A DNA stretch of 64,000 nucleotides from Massilia sp. Bi118 (GCF_918697865.1 NZ_CAKKMV010000010.1:124001-188000), one strand, 5' to 3'. Positions 30,107 to 38,288 are shown, counted from the stretch's first letter. The notes: generated by a model not told the origin, from the sequence alone. Translations and numbers: made by a program.

Positions 30107-31063
30107 TTATCGCTCGCCGGACGCCGCAGCGGCGCGGTCGGCCTCGCGCGCCGGCCCTGGCACCTCGCCGCTCCCGGCCGGCCAGCCTTCGCGCTGCTTG
30201 CGCCGGTCGCCGTCGGCGGTCTCGGTCTGGTCGTGGAACAGGATCTGCTGGGTCGGATAGGGCAGGTCGACACCGTGCGCCGTCAGCGCCGCCTTCACGG
30301 CTTCCAGTACCTGGTCCTGCAGGGCCAGGGCGTCGGCCTTGCGTGGCGGCGTGATCCACCAGCGGATGCGCAGCTTCACGCCGTTGTCGGCGTAGTCCAG
30401 CAGCAGCACATCGGGCGCCGGCTCCTTTTCCACGCCGGGCAGCTCCTTCAGCGCGTCCAGCATCAGGCGCTTGGCGGCCTGGATATCGTCGCCGTTGCCG
30501 ATGACCACATCGTATTGCAGGCGCCGGGTCGGGAAGGCGGTGTTGACGATGAAGGAGCCCTTGTACAGGTCGGCGTTGGGGATGATGACCATGCGGCCGT
30601 CATAGGTGCGCATCTTGGTGGCGCGCGCTTCGATCTCTTCGATGGCGCCTTCGAAGCCGCCGAAGACGATCTGGTCGCCGATCTCGAAGGGCTCGGTGAT
30701 CAGGATGAGGATGCCGGCCAGGAAGTTCTCGAAAATGTCCTTGAAGGCGAAGCCGATGGCGATGCCGGTAATGCCCAGTGCGCTGACCAGGTTGCCGATG
30801 GTGAAGGTGGGAAAGGCGATCGTGACCGACAACAGGAGCCCCAGCAGGATCAGGCCCCACTGGCTCATGCGGCCCAGGACGATCACGAGGTTCTTGTGAT
30901 ATTTGCCGGTATTGAAATGGTGCACCAGGCGCCGTGTCAGGCTCGCCGCCAGCAGGAACAGCAGGAACACGGCCACCGCGATGCCGACATTCGGCAACAC
31001 GTGGAGCGCGCTGTTGCCGAGTGCATGCAGACGTGCATAGATAATCGATATCTCCGAAGGCAT
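30107..31063 (-). CDS. MscS-family mechanosensitive channel
   Basis: The product has 318 residues. Three membrane helices are visible (about 22-42, 63-85, 92-115). The third is the pore-lining TM3: SALGITGIAIGFAFKDIFENFLAGILIL. The beta domain with PFEIGDQIVFGGFEGAIEEIEARATKMRTYDGRMVIIPNADL follows, then a C-terminal vestibule domain with LRIRWWITPPRKAD and a charged tail. It releases ions and osmolytes on hypo-osmotic shock. First gene of a two-gene unit with DUF2254. Confidence 0.93.
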   Translation of the reverse strand: MPSEISIIYARLHALGNSALHVLPNVGIAVAVFLLFLLAASLTRRLVHHFNTGKYHKNLVIVLGRMSQWGLILLGLLLSVTIAFPTFTIGNLVSALGITGIAIGFAFKDIFENFLAGILILITEPFEIGDQIVFGGFEGAIEEIEARATKMRTYDGRMVIIPNADLYKGSFIVNTAFPTRRLQYDVVIGNGDDIQAAKRLMLDALKELPGVEKEPAPDVLLLDYADNGVKLRIRWWITPPRKADALALQDQVLEAVKAALTAHGVDLPYPTQQILFHDQTETADGDRRKQREGWPAGSGEVPGPAREADRAAAASGER

Positions 31064-31080
31064 TTTTCCTCACGTCATGT

Positions 31081-31129
31081 TGAACGCTCTGGCGTTCATG
31101 ATGAAGGATTTGCGCCGCCGGGGGCGCAA
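31081..31129. other. Two tandem short hairpins in the gap between the MscS and cupin genes
   Basis: TGAACGC...GCGTTCA (31081-31098) and TTGCGCC...GGCGCAA (about 31110-31129) are two compact stems. Neither is followed by a clear T-run on either strand. They could be part of the 3' end of the minus-strand leuA/cupin transcript or the 5' leader of the MscS transcript. Confidence 0.45.
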
Positions 31130-31156
31130 GCCTGCGGGAACCGGGTCGTTGGCGGA

Positions 31157-32023
31157 CTAGACGCCGCCCGGCAAGGCCAGCGGCACGGCGCGCGCCCAGC
31201 GGTTGGAGGACAGCGAGAAGCTCAGCGCCCTTACCTGGTGATACCAGCCGGCCGGCACGTAGAGCATGTCGCCGGGCTGCACCACCACATCGACCACGGC
31301 CGCCTGGCGCGCCAGCGGAAAGGCATCGAAGTCCGGGGCTTCGGGGTCGAAGGGCGATCCGAACAGGACCGGGTTGGCTTCCCGCGTGTACAGGTATTCG
31401 TCGTGGTGCGGCGGCGCCAGGAAGATGCGCTTGCTGCCCCAGATCTGGGCGAAGATATTGTCGTCGTAGTCGCAATGCAGCGGCGTGACCGTGCGCGCGG
31501 GGCCCAGCCAGAAGCGCGGCGGTCCCATCTTGTCGAAGTAGCCCGGCCAGTGGCACATGCCGTTCAATTCGCGCAGTTCGAGGTTGCCGACATAGGGCGG
31601 CAGGTCGTCCGCCGGGGATTCGCTGATGTCGAGGTACTCGCGGAGCAGCATGTCCCGCATCGCGCGGTCCGGCGCAAAGGCCGTCGCCACGTAATCGCCG
31701 ACGCGTGCGCGCACCGGCACCTGGCCGTAGCGCTCGCGCAGCTGGGACGGCGTCAGCGCGCACAGGGGCCAGCGCCTGACCACGCCGGAAATCAAAAAGG
31801 GCAGACCCTCGGCGGCGCGGGCACGGAAGGCCGTGGCATCGAGCCTGCCGAGTCTGGGCACCGCGGTGATGACCGGCAGCGCGCGCGAAGCGGCACGGAT
31901 TGCCTCGCGCATCGCCTGGATCGAGGATACGCCGCGCACCTGCGCGGCCTTCTGCTCGCGCACCGCCGCCGGCTGCAGATCGAGCCGCGGCGGCAAGCGC
32001 TTGGCAGTCGCTTCAGAACCCAT
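31157..32023 (-). CDS. Cupin-like (cupin_8/JmjC-type) Fe(II)/2-oxoglutarate oxygenase-like protein
   Basis: The product has 288 residues. The start is fixed by TGATG, where the leuA stop TGA and this ATG share one base. Core motifs: TPLHCDYDDNIFAQIWGSKRIFLAPP supplies the HxD pair, and GDMLYVPAGWYHQV gives the second metal His. These are the marks of the FIH/JmjC-like cupin_8 family, which hydroxylates proteins or tRNA or small molecules. The central YVGNLELRELN and WPGYFDKMGPPRFWLGPA block is also typical. Co-translation with leuA is unexpected and gives no known pathway link. Confidence 0.85.
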   Translation of the reverse strand: MGSEATAKRLPPRLDLQPAAVREQKAAQVRGVSSIQAMREAIRAASRALPVITAVPRLGRLDATAFRARAAEGLPFLISGVVRRWPLCALTPSQLRERYGQVPVRARVGDYVATAFAPDRAMRDMLLREYLDISESPADDLPPYVGNLELRELNGMCHWPGYFDKMGPPRFWLGPARTVTPLHCDYDDNIFAQIWGSKRIFLAPPHHDEYLYTREANPVLFGSPFDPEAPDFDAFPLARQAAVVDVVVQPGDMLYVPAGWYHQVRALSFSLSSNRWARAVPLALPGGV

Positions 32024-33720
32024 CAAGCCGCGCGGGCCACCGGCTGCGGATCCACCTGCGCGGCCATGGCGATCTGCCGGTTCACGGCCGACAGCACGGC
32101 CTTGAAGGACGCGGTCAGGATGTTGCTGTCGATGGCGGCGCCGAACAGGGTCGGGCCGTTCCCGAGGCGCAGCTCGACGTAGCAGGCCGCCCTGGCGTCG
32201 GCGCCCGAGCCGATCGCGTGCTCGTGGTAGTCCATCAGGCGGATATCGAGGCCGAGCGCCGCCACGAAGGCGTCGATCGGGCCGTTGCCCTGGCCGTGGA
32301 AGCTGCTGGTCACGCGCTCGTGCTCGACCGAGACGTCGATGTCGACGCGGTGTTCGCCTTCGCTGTCCTCGGCCATGCGGTGCGAGACGTAGCGGTAGGA
32401 CGGGCTGTCCTGCTCGAAGTACTCGCGGGCGAACAGGGCGTGGATGTCGCTGGCGGCGACTTCGCGGCCGCTGGCGTCGGCGTGGCGCTGGACCACGCGC
32501 GAAAACTCGATTTGCAGACGCCGCGGCAGTTCGAGGCCGTATTCCTGCTCGAGCAGGTAGGCCATGCCGCCCTTGCCGGACTGGCTGTTGACGCGGATGA
32601 CGGCGTCGTAGCTGCGGCCCAGGTCCGCCGGATCGATCGGCAAGTAGGGCACTTCCCACAGCGCGTCGCTCTTCTGCACCGCGAAGCCCTTCTTGATCGC
32701 ATCCTGGTGCGAGCCGGAGAAGGCGGTGAACACGAGGTCGCCCACGTAGGGATGGCGTGGATGGACCGGAATCTGGTTGCACTCCTCGACCAGCTGGCGT
32801 ACCGAGTCGATGTCCGAGAAGTCCAGGCCCGGATGCACGCCCTGGGTGTAGAGGTTCAATGCGAGGGTCACCAGGTCGACGTTGCCGGTGCGTTCGCCAT
32901 TGCCGAACAGGCAGCCTTCGACGCGGTCGGCGCCGGCCATCACGGCCAGCTCGGCGGCGGCGACGGCGGTGCCGCGGTCATTGTGCGGGTGGACGCTGAT
33001 GACCAGGCTGTCGCGGCGCTCGAGGTGGCGCGACATCCATTCGATCTGGTCGGCGTAGACGTTCGGCGTGCTGGCCTCGACGGTGGAGGGCAGGTTGACG
33101 ATCAGCTTGTTCTGCGGGGTCGGCTGCCAGGTTTCGCTGACGGCGTCGACGATGCGCTTGCTGAAATCCAGTTCGGTGGTCGAGAAGGATTCCGGCGAAT
33201 ACTCGAGGCCCCACTTGGTTTCGGGGTGCTGGGCCACCAGCTCCTTGATCAGGCGGGTGCCGTTCACGGCGATCTGCATGATCTCGTCCTGGCCCATGCC
33301 GAACACCACGCGGCGGAACACCGGCGCCACCGAATTGTAGACGTGGACGATGGCTTGCTTCGCGCCGATGCAGGACTCGACGGTGCGGCGGATCAGCTCA
33401 TCGCGCGCCTGGGTCAGCACGATGATGGTGACGTCGTCCGGGATGCGATTTTCTTCGACCAGCATGCGCACGAAGTCGAAATCGGTCTGCGAGGCGGACG
33501 GGAAGCCGACTTCGATTTCCTTCACGCCGATCTGCACCAGCTTTTCGAAAAAGCGCAGCTTCTTCTCGGGGCTCATCGGCTCGATCAGGGCCTGGTTGCC
33601 GTCGCGCAGGTCGGTGCTCATCCAGATCGGCGGCTGGGTGATGCTGCGGCTCGGCCACTGGCGATCAAGCAGCGGGACGGCGGGGAAGGGACGGTACTTG
33701 GCGGCGGGATTGGTCAACAT
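32023..33720 (-). CDS. leuA: 2-isopropylmalate synthase LeuA (long form)
   Basis: The product has 565 residues starting [10 protein letters not shown], with CAGGAG 8 bases upstream; the longer frame to 33801 would run into the leader. LeuA condenses acetyl-CoA with 2-ketoisovalerate, the first committed step of leucine synthesis, in the cytoplasm. The TIM-barrel domain opens with [12 protein letters not shown] and includes [16 protein letters not shown] (metal His pair). The C-terminal regulatory domain (about 430-560) contains [13 protein letters not shown] and mediates leucine feedback. The length of ~560 is that of the second LeuA clade. It is expressed with the downstream cupin gene and preceded by two leucine-rich leader ORFs. 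Confidence 0.96.
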   Translation of the reverse strand: MLTNPAAKYRPFPAVPLLDRQWPSRSITQPPIWMSTDLRDGNQALIEPMSPEKKLRFFEKLVQIGVKEIEVGFPSASQTDFDFVRMLVEENRIPDDVTIIVLTQARDELIRRTVESCIGAKQAIVHVYNSVAPVFRRVVFGMGQDEIMQIAVNGTRLIKELVAQHPETKWGLEYSPESFSTTELDFSKRIVDAVSETWQPTPQNKLIVNLPSTVEASTPNVYADQIEWMSRHLERRDSLVISVHPHNDRGTAVAAAELAVMAGADRVEGCLFGNGERTGNVDLVTLALNLYTQGVHPGLDFSDIDSVRQLVEECNQIPVHPRHPYVGDLVFTAFSGSHQDAIKKGFAVQKSDALWEVPYLPIDPADLGRSYDAVIRVNSQSGKGGMAYLLEQEYGLELPRRLQIEFSRVVQRHADASGREVAASDIHALFAREYFEQDSPSYRYVSHRMAEDSEGEHRVDIDVSVEHERVTSSFHGQGNGPIDAFVAALGLDIRLMDYHEHAIGSGADARAACYVELRLGNGPTLFGAAIDSNILTASFKAVLSAVNRQIAMAAQVDPQPVARAA

Positions 33721-33788
33721 GGCGGAACTCCTGATGGTAAATTCGGTAAGCACGGTGTGGCGTGGGCTGCCGGACGGGCCACGAAACG

Positions 33789-33902
33789 CTAGGCCCGGCA
33801 ACCGATCGGTAGCGATAGCAGCAGCGCGCGCTCGCCGGCGGCCGACAGGAGGATTCCGGCGATGGTGATGAAACTGAGGCTGGTGAAGGCGGTGGCAAAC
33901 AT
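33789..33902 (-). CDS. Second leader ORF upstream of leuA, Leu/Ile-rich
   Basis: This 37-codon ORF starts [10 protein letters not shown] and ends SLPIGCRA. It lies 68 bases before leuA. AGGAA is about 9 bases upstream of its ATG. It contains seven Leu and four Ile, with the run CTG CTG CTA TCG CTA near its end; CTA is uncommon in a genome this GC-rich. It may be a second sensing leader, or a small hydrophobic peptide whose translation opens leuA. Not known from any family I recall. Confidence 0.45.
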   Translation of the reverse strand: MFATAFTSLSFITIAGILLSAAGERALLLSLPIGCRA

Positions 33903-33930
33903 CTGTTCAACTTTCCTGGGGCTGCGGGTT

Positions 33931-34004
33931 CCGGCAGGGTGCCGGGCGGGTACGGCGCGTGGATTACGCGCGTAGTAGCAGGCCTGCCGGCGCTAGGGCG
34001 CCGG
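33931..34004 (-). promoter_or_regulatory. Putative leucine attenuator: competing hairpins
   Basis: On the minus-strand RNA, CCGGCGC pairs with GCGCCGG (34004-33987) inside the first leader ORF, and CCGGCA pairs with TGCCGG (33945-33931) after it. The segment CCGGCAGG at 33990-33983 can instead pair perfectly over 8 bases with CCTGCCGG at 33938-33931, which would break both hairpins. Such mutually exclusive pairs between Leu codon clusters are the structure of an attenuator. There is no U-run after the second hairpin, so control may be by Rho or by access to the next ribosome site rather than intrinsic termination. Confidence 0.5.
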
Positions 34005-34044
34005 TCAGCAGTAGGAGGGTCGACAGAGGCAGTTGAGAGAACAT
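33964..34044 (-). CDS. Leucine-rich leader peptide of leuA (leuL-like)
   Basis: This is a 26-codon ORF, MFSQLPLSTLLLLTGALAPA then GLLLRA and TAA. Ten of its 26 residues are leucine, with runs of four (residues 10-13) and three (22-24). Four of those codons are CTA. Its composition and its place about 320 bases before leuA match classic amino-acid-sensing leaders, where ribosomes stall when charged tRNA-Leu is scarce. A TTGACA box lies at 34080-34075, about 30 bases upstream, a possible -35 element. It is too short for ordinary gene finders. Confidence 0.65.
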   Translation of the reverse strand: MFSQLPLSTLLLLTGALAPAGLLLRA

Positions 34045-34226
34045 TTCTTCACTCTAAGTGAATTTTGTTTGGTGTGTCAAGCGTTTGTTGCGCTCGCGTT
34101 TGGTGCCTGCGACAGGTTTTCTCAAAAGATTGTTGTGGTTGATCAAGTCTGTGCGCCTCGGCGATGGCAGAGTACACGCTTGCGCCGCGGCAAACGGGCG
34201 CGACAAAAACCTGAGCGGGAGATGTG

Positions 34227-34370
34227 ATGAGCCAGGATTCGATCTTCGAGCTGCCGATGCCCCTAGCGCTGGTTGCGACGGTGCTGGTTGTGCTCGCACT
34301 TGCGCGCATCCTGCTGTCCCTGAGCGTGCCGGTGCGGGTGCGCGAGCCCAAGCAGGAGGAAAGGGCATGA
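34227..34370 (+). CDS. Small single-pass membrane protein coupled to a DUF1906 gene
   Basis: The product has 47 residues: MSQDSIFELPMPLALVATVL then a continuing hydrophobic stretch to about residue 33 and a charged tail ending KQEERA. CGGGAGA lies just upstream of the ATG. Its stop overlaps the ATG of the next gene in ATGA, and its own last codons (AGGAGGAAAGG) are the ribosome site of that gene. The single helix suggests an inner-membrane anchor or microprotein partner. No family recognised. Confidence 0.65.
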   Translation: MSQDSIFELPMPLALVATVLVVLALARILLSLSVPVRVREPKQEERA

Positions 34371-35011
34371 GCGCGCTGAGAGGGCTGGACACGACCGTCG
34401 AGCTGACGCGCCACGCCGAGGCCTTGAGGTCCCAGGGCTATGACTTCGCGATGCGCTACTACAGCAACAACGCGGCCAAGAACCTGTCGCTGGGCGAGGC
34501 CAGAGCCCTGTCGCAGGCCGGCCTGAAGATGGGCGTGGTGTGGGAGACCACCGGCACCCACGCCGCCTACTTCACGCGGGCCCAGGGCCTGGCGGACGGC
34601 GCCCAGGCCTTCCGCATGGCGCGCGAAAGCATAGGCCAGCCCTTCGGCTCGGCCATCTATTTTGCGGTCGACTACGATCCGACCCAGGCCGACATCGACG
34701 GCGGCATCAGCAATTACTTCACCGGCGTGCATGCGGCGCTCTACGTGGCCAACGAAGGCGCGCCGTCCTACCGGGTCGGGGTCTACGGGTCGGGATTGTG
34801 CTGCGGCGCCTTGCTCGAGCGCGAGATGGCGGCGCTGAGCTGGCTGTCGCAATCGTCGGGCTTTGCCGGCTCGCGGCGCTACGCCGAGCAGAAGCTGTAC
34901 GACATCATCCAGATGCTGCCGGCGCGGATCGTGGGCGCGGACGGGATCGTGCTGAGCATCGATCCCGACGCCACGCATCCGGAAAAGGACGCGGGGCTCT
35001 TCAGCGTTTAG
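34367..35011 (+). CDS. DUF1906 (glycoside-hydrolase-like, Rv2525c-type) protein
   Basis: The product has 214 residues from ATG 34367, set by AGGAGGAAAGG and the ATGA overlap. It is a TIM-barrel domain: RGLDTTVELTRHAEALRSQG at the start, FAMRYY, MGVVWETTG, IYFAVDYDP (acidic residues of the barrel mouth) and VGVYGSGLCC. The DUF1906 family is related to lysozyme-like GH25 barrels and is thought to act on cell-wall glycans. No signal peptide is present. It ends 6 bases before the convergent selD stop. Confidence 0.85.
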   Translation: MSALRGLDTTVELTRHAEALRSQGYDFAMRYYSNNAAKNLSLGEARALSQAGLKMGVVWETTGTHAAYFTRAQGLADGAQAFRMARESIGQPFGSAIYFAVDYDPTQADIDGGISNYFTGVHAALYVANEGAPSYRVGVYGSGLCCGALLEREMAALSWLSQSSGFAGSRRYAEQKLYDIIQMLPARIVGADGIVLSIDPDATHPEKDAGLFSV

Positions 35012-35017
35012 CGGTGC

Positions 35018-36070
35018 TTATTCGACTTTGACGCGCGCATCGCCTGCCGCCATGCGGCCGATCACGGCGGCGTGGCCGAAGCCTTCGCGCGCGAACAGCG
35101 CCAGCACCTCGGCTACGCTGCCAGGGTCGCAGGACACCAGCAGGCCGCCGGAGGTCTGCGGGTCGGTCAGCAGCACGCGCTGGGTGTCGCTCACATTCGC
35201 GCCGAGGTCCACGTCCATGCCGTAGGCGTCCCAGTTGCGGCTTGATGCGCCGGTAAAGTAGCCGTCGTGGGCCAGCTGTTCGACGCCCGGCAGCAGCGGA
35301 ATGGTCGCCATGTCCAGCTGCGCGCTCAAGCTGGCGCCGCGCGCCAGTTCCAGCAGGTGGCCCAGCAGGCCGAAGCCGGTGACGTCGGTCATCGCGTGCA
35401 CGCCGGCCAGCTCGGCCAGCGCCTTGCCCGGCTTGTTCAACTTGGTCGTGTTGGCGATCATGGCCGCATAGCCTTCGGCATCCAGCTTGTCCTTCTTCAG
35501 CGCCGCCGACAGCACGCCCACGCCCAGCGGCTTGCCGAGCACCAGGACGTCGCCCGCGCGCGCGTCCGCATTGCGCTTGACCTTCGAGGGATGCACCAGG
35601 CCCATCACCACCAGGCCGTAGATCGGTTCGACCGAGTCGATCGTGTGGCCGCCGGCGATCGGGATGCCGGCGTCAAAGCAGATCGATTCGCCGCCCTGGA
35701 TGATCTTGCCGATCGTCTCCAGCGGCAGCTTATTCACCGGCATGCCGACCAGGGCCAGCGCCATGATCGGCGTGCCGCCCATCGCGTAGACGTCGGAGAT
35801 GGCATTGGTGGCGGCGATGCGGCCGAAGTCGAAGGGATCGTCGACGATGGGCATGAAGAAGTCGGTGGTGGCGATCAGCGCCTGCTCGTCGTTCAGCTTG
35901 TAGACGGCGGCGTCGTCGGCGGTCTCGATCCCGACCATCAGTTCTTTCGGCACCGGGAAGCCGGTCGACTTCTTGAGGATCTCGGACAGCACGCCGGGGG
36001 CGATCTTGCAGCCGCAGCCGCCGCCGTGCGAGAAGGAGGTCAGTTTGATGGCTGGTTCTGGAGTGGTCAT
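35018..36070 (-). CDS. senC: Selenide, water dikinase SelD/SenC (selenophosphate synthase)
   Basis: The product has 350 residues. SelD makes selenophosphate from selenide and ATP. The N-terminal catalytic loop SHGGGCGCK has Cys at both positions (C19, C21) and the essential Lys (K22); no selenocysteine codon is used. AIR-synthase-like domains follow (DFGRIAATNAISDVYAMGGTPIMALA, GGHTIDSVEPIYGLVVMG). Because senB lies 10 bases upstream in the same operon and senA is divergent beside it, this copy most likely serves selenoneine synthesis and fits the role named SenC. It may also supply the general selenophosphate pool; no tRNA 2-selenouridine synthase gene is seen here. Confidence 0.93.
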   Translation of the reverse strand: MTTPEPAIKLTSFSHGGGCGCKIAPGVLSEILKKSTGFPVPKELMVGIETADDAAVYKLNDEQALIATTDFFMPIVDDPFDFGRIAATNAISDVYAMGGTPIMALALVGMPVNKLPLETIGKIIQGGESICFDAGIPIAGGHTIDSVEPIYGLVVMGLVHPSKVKRNADARAGDVLVLGKPLGVGVLSAALKKDKLDAEGYAAMIANTTKLNKPGKALAELAGVHAMTDVTGFGLLGHLLELARGASLSAQLDMATIPLLPGVEQLAHDGYFTGASSRNWDAYGMDVDLGANVSDTQRVLLTDPQTSGGLLVSCDPGSVAEVLALFAREGFGHAAVIGRMAAGDARVKVE

Positions 36071-36080
36071 GGAAGTCTCT

Positions 36081-37049
36081 TCAGGGATTGCTTAAAAGTA
36101 GATTATCTATCAGGTCGAGCAGCATTGCTCGCTCCCGGCCCGGTGCGAACAGCCGGCGCCGCGCGGCGCACTGGCGCAGCAGGGTTTTGCGGAAGCGCTC
36201 ATCGGCGGCGATGCGGTCGATCAGCCGCGCCAGGGCAGCGGCGTCGCCGGGCGGGAAGAAGCCTGCGTAGTCCTCGCCCAGCATGCCGCAGTTGCCGCCG
36301 ATATCGGATGCCAGCACCGGCACGCCGCTCATTACCGCCTCGATGATCACGTTGGCGCCGCCTTCCATGCGCGAGCAGATCGCCATCGCACGGCAGCGCC
36401 GCAACAGGCGCCGGGCCGGCATATGGGACAGGGCGCCGAGCCAGCGATAGCGCGGCGTGCTTTCCTGCGTCTTGCGTGCGGCCTCGCCGAGGGCCGGGTC
36501 GAGGGCGCCGCCCACGTGCAGCAGGCGCACTTCGGGACGCGTTACCAGCGCGGCCGCGCGCATGAAGGTGAGCGGGTCTTTTTCCTCGCGCAGGTGGCCG
36601 ATCATGGCGATGTCGCAGCTGGCCGCTCGCGGGCGCGCGGGCCGTAGCGGAGGGGCCGACTGGTAGATCACGTGGGCCTTCGCGCGCACTGAAGGTGCGA
36701 GTTCGTCCAGGCCCTGCGGCTGCAGCAGGACGATGGCCGTGGCGTGGGCCAGCGAGGCGCGCGCGGTGTTATCCGTGCGGATGTCGCGGTACAGGTCGGT
36801 GCCGGTCAGGACCAGCAGGCTGGGTCGTTCGGGATGCGCTGCGGCGAAGGCGGCCAGCGCCGGCGCGGAGCGGCGCGCGTGCAGGGCGATCAGCAGGTCC
36901 GGCGCCCGTTCTCCTGCCTGCCATCCCTGTGCGACCCTCACCTGCGCATGCGCGGACAGGTGGCGCATCCAGCGGCTGGCGGTTTGCCAGTTGCCGTTGT
37001 TCTCGCGCGCGGAGGCGGGGCTGACGATGAGAATATGGGGTCGGGCCAT
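36081..37049 (-). CDS. senB: Selenosugar synthase SenB (TIGR04348-type glycosyltransferase)
   Basis: The product has 322 residues starting MARPHILIVS. It is a GT-B glycosyltransferase: the N-terminal block SPASARENNGNWQTASRWMRHL is characteristic of the TIGR04348 group always found near selD. The C-terminal GT4-type block is CSRMEGGANVIIEAVMSGVPVLASDIGGNCGMLGEDYAGFF. Established work on selenoneine synthesis shows that SenB replaces the nucleotide of a UDP-sugar with selenophosphate-derived selenium, giving a 1-selenosugar. It is 10 bases before senC on the same strand. Its ATG is only 33 bases from the divergent senA ATG. Confidence 0.9.
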   Translation of the reverse strand: MARPHILIVSPASARENNGNWQTASRWMRHLSAHAQVRVAQGWQAGERAPDLLIALHARRSAPALAAFAAAHPERPSLLVLTGTDLYRDIRTDNTARASLAHATAIVLLQPQGLDELAPSVRAKAHVIYQSAPPLRPARPRAASCDIAMIGHLREEKDPLTFMRAAALVTRPEVRLLHVGGALDPALGEAARKTQESTPRYRWLGALSHMPARRLLRRCRAMAICSRMEGGANVIIEAVMSGVPVLASDIGGNCGMLGEDYAGFFPPGDAAALARLIDRIAADERFRKTLLRQCAARRRLFAPGRERAMLLDLIDNLLLSNP

Positions 37050-37082
37050 CGACTGATTATCAAACGATCGTAGAATGTCCGC

Positions 37083-38288
37083 ATGGACCAACAAGACCCA
37101 TCGTTCCGGCACGCCGGACCCGACCGCCTGGCAGGCATGCTGCGGGATGCGCGGCATTATACGCTGGCGCTGTTCGACACCCTGGCGAGTGCCGGCTATG
37201 CCGATGCCGCGCGCGTGCCGCGTCTGCCCATCATCAATCCGCCCTTGTGGGAGCTCGGGCACACGGCCTGGTTTGCCGAATGGTTCGTGCTGCGCGCCGC
37301 CACTAGCAGCCGGCCGGGCGATGCCAACGGCCACAGCCTGCTGGCGCGCGGCGACGACTGGTTCGACTCCAGCCTGGTGCCGCACCGCACGCGCTGGGCG
37401 CTCGACCTGCCGGCGCCGGGCGCGATCCAGACCTATTGCGAGGAGGTGCTCGCGCGCACGCTTGAAAAGCTGGCGCGCGAGCCGATTGAGGATGCCGCGC
37501 TCTATCCCTACCGCCTGGCGCTGGCCCACGAAGACATGCACGGCGAGGCGCTGCTGTACACGATGCAGACCCTGGGCCTGCCGCTGCAGCCGGCGATGGC
37601 CGGCACCCAGCCGGCGCCGCAGCCGGCAGGCGAGATCGCCTTTGCCGGCGGCGCTTTCCTGCGCGGCGGCGAGCAGTCCTACGGCTTCGTGTTCGACAAC
37701 GAGAAGCAGGCTGCCGCGTGCCGCGTGGCGCCGTTCGCGATCGATGCCTCGCTGGTCCCGAACGCGCGCTACCTGGATTTTGTCGAGGATGGCGGCTACC
37801 AGGATGCGCGCTGGTGGAGCGGGGCGGGACAGGCGTGGCTGGCGGCCTCCGGCCAGGCGGCGCCGCGCTACTGGCGGCGCGGCGATGAGGGCAGGGACGG
37901 CTGGCAGCAGTTGCGCTTCGGCCGCCGCGAGCCGCTCGTCCTGGGTGCGCCGGTGCGCCACCTGACCCTGCACGAGGCCCAGGCCTGGTGCCGCTGGGCA
38001 GGGCGGCGCCTGCCGACGGAACTCGAGTGGGAATTCGCGGCCGCGTCCAGCCACCCAGGCTTCGAATGGGGCCGGCTGTGGGAATGGACGGCGACGCCTT
38101 TCCTGCCCTACGCCGGCTTCGCGCCCGACCGCTATCTCGAGTATTCGGCGCCCTGGTTCGGCAGCCGCCAGGTCCTGCGCGGCGCCTCGTTCGCGACCCC
38201 GGCGCGCTTCCGCAGCCCGGCGTTCAGGAATTTCTTCACGCCCGAACGCGACGATGTCTTCGTGGGTTTCCGTAGCTGCGCGCCATAA
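37083..38288 (+). CDS. senA: Selenoneine synthase SenA (EgtB-like non-haem iron enzyme)
   Basis: The product has 401 residues. DinB_2 domain about 10-165, with HTAWFAEWFV and the iron triad HxxxHxE (H149, H153, E155). A FGE-sulfatase domain follows (about 185-400) with GGAFLRGGEQSYGFVFDNE, TELEWEFAAAS and the end RGASFATPARFRSPAFRNFFTPERDDVFVGFR. It is a clear paralogue of the EgtB at 24193-25416 but lies beside selD and senB, so by gene context it is SenA. SenA oxidatively couples hercynine to the selenosugar, which then gives selenoneine. Context is the main reason for the name; a biochemical test is needed to exclude a second EgtB. Confidence 0.87.
   Translation: MDQQDPSFRHAGPDRLAGMLRDARHYTLALFDTLASAGYADAARVPRLPIINPPLWELGHTAWFAEWFVLRAATSSRPGDANGHSLLARGDDWFDSSLVPHRTRWALDLPAPGAIQTYCEEVLARTLEKLAREPIEDAALYPYRLALAHEDMHGEALLYTMQTLGLPLQPAMAGTQPAPQPAGEIAFAGGAFLRGGEQSYGFVFDNEKQAAACRVAPFAIDASLVPNARYLDFVEDGGYQDARWWSGAGQAWLAASGQAAPRYWRRGDEGRDGWQQLRFGRREPLVLGAPVRHLTLHEAQAWCRWAGRRLPTELEWEFAAASSHPGFEWGRLWEWTATPFLPYAGFAPDRYLEYSAPWFGSRQVLRGASFATPARFRSPAFRNFFTPERDDVFVGFRSCAP

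Noticed and set aside
32024..32782. Upstream extension of the cupin gene frame
   Set aside because: This part is out-of-frame leuA sequence. The TGATG junction at 32021-32025 gives the natural start.
35990..36020. Possible selenocysteine codon in selD
   Set aside because: The catalytic loop reads GGGCGCK with ordinary Cys codons; no in-frame TGA is used.
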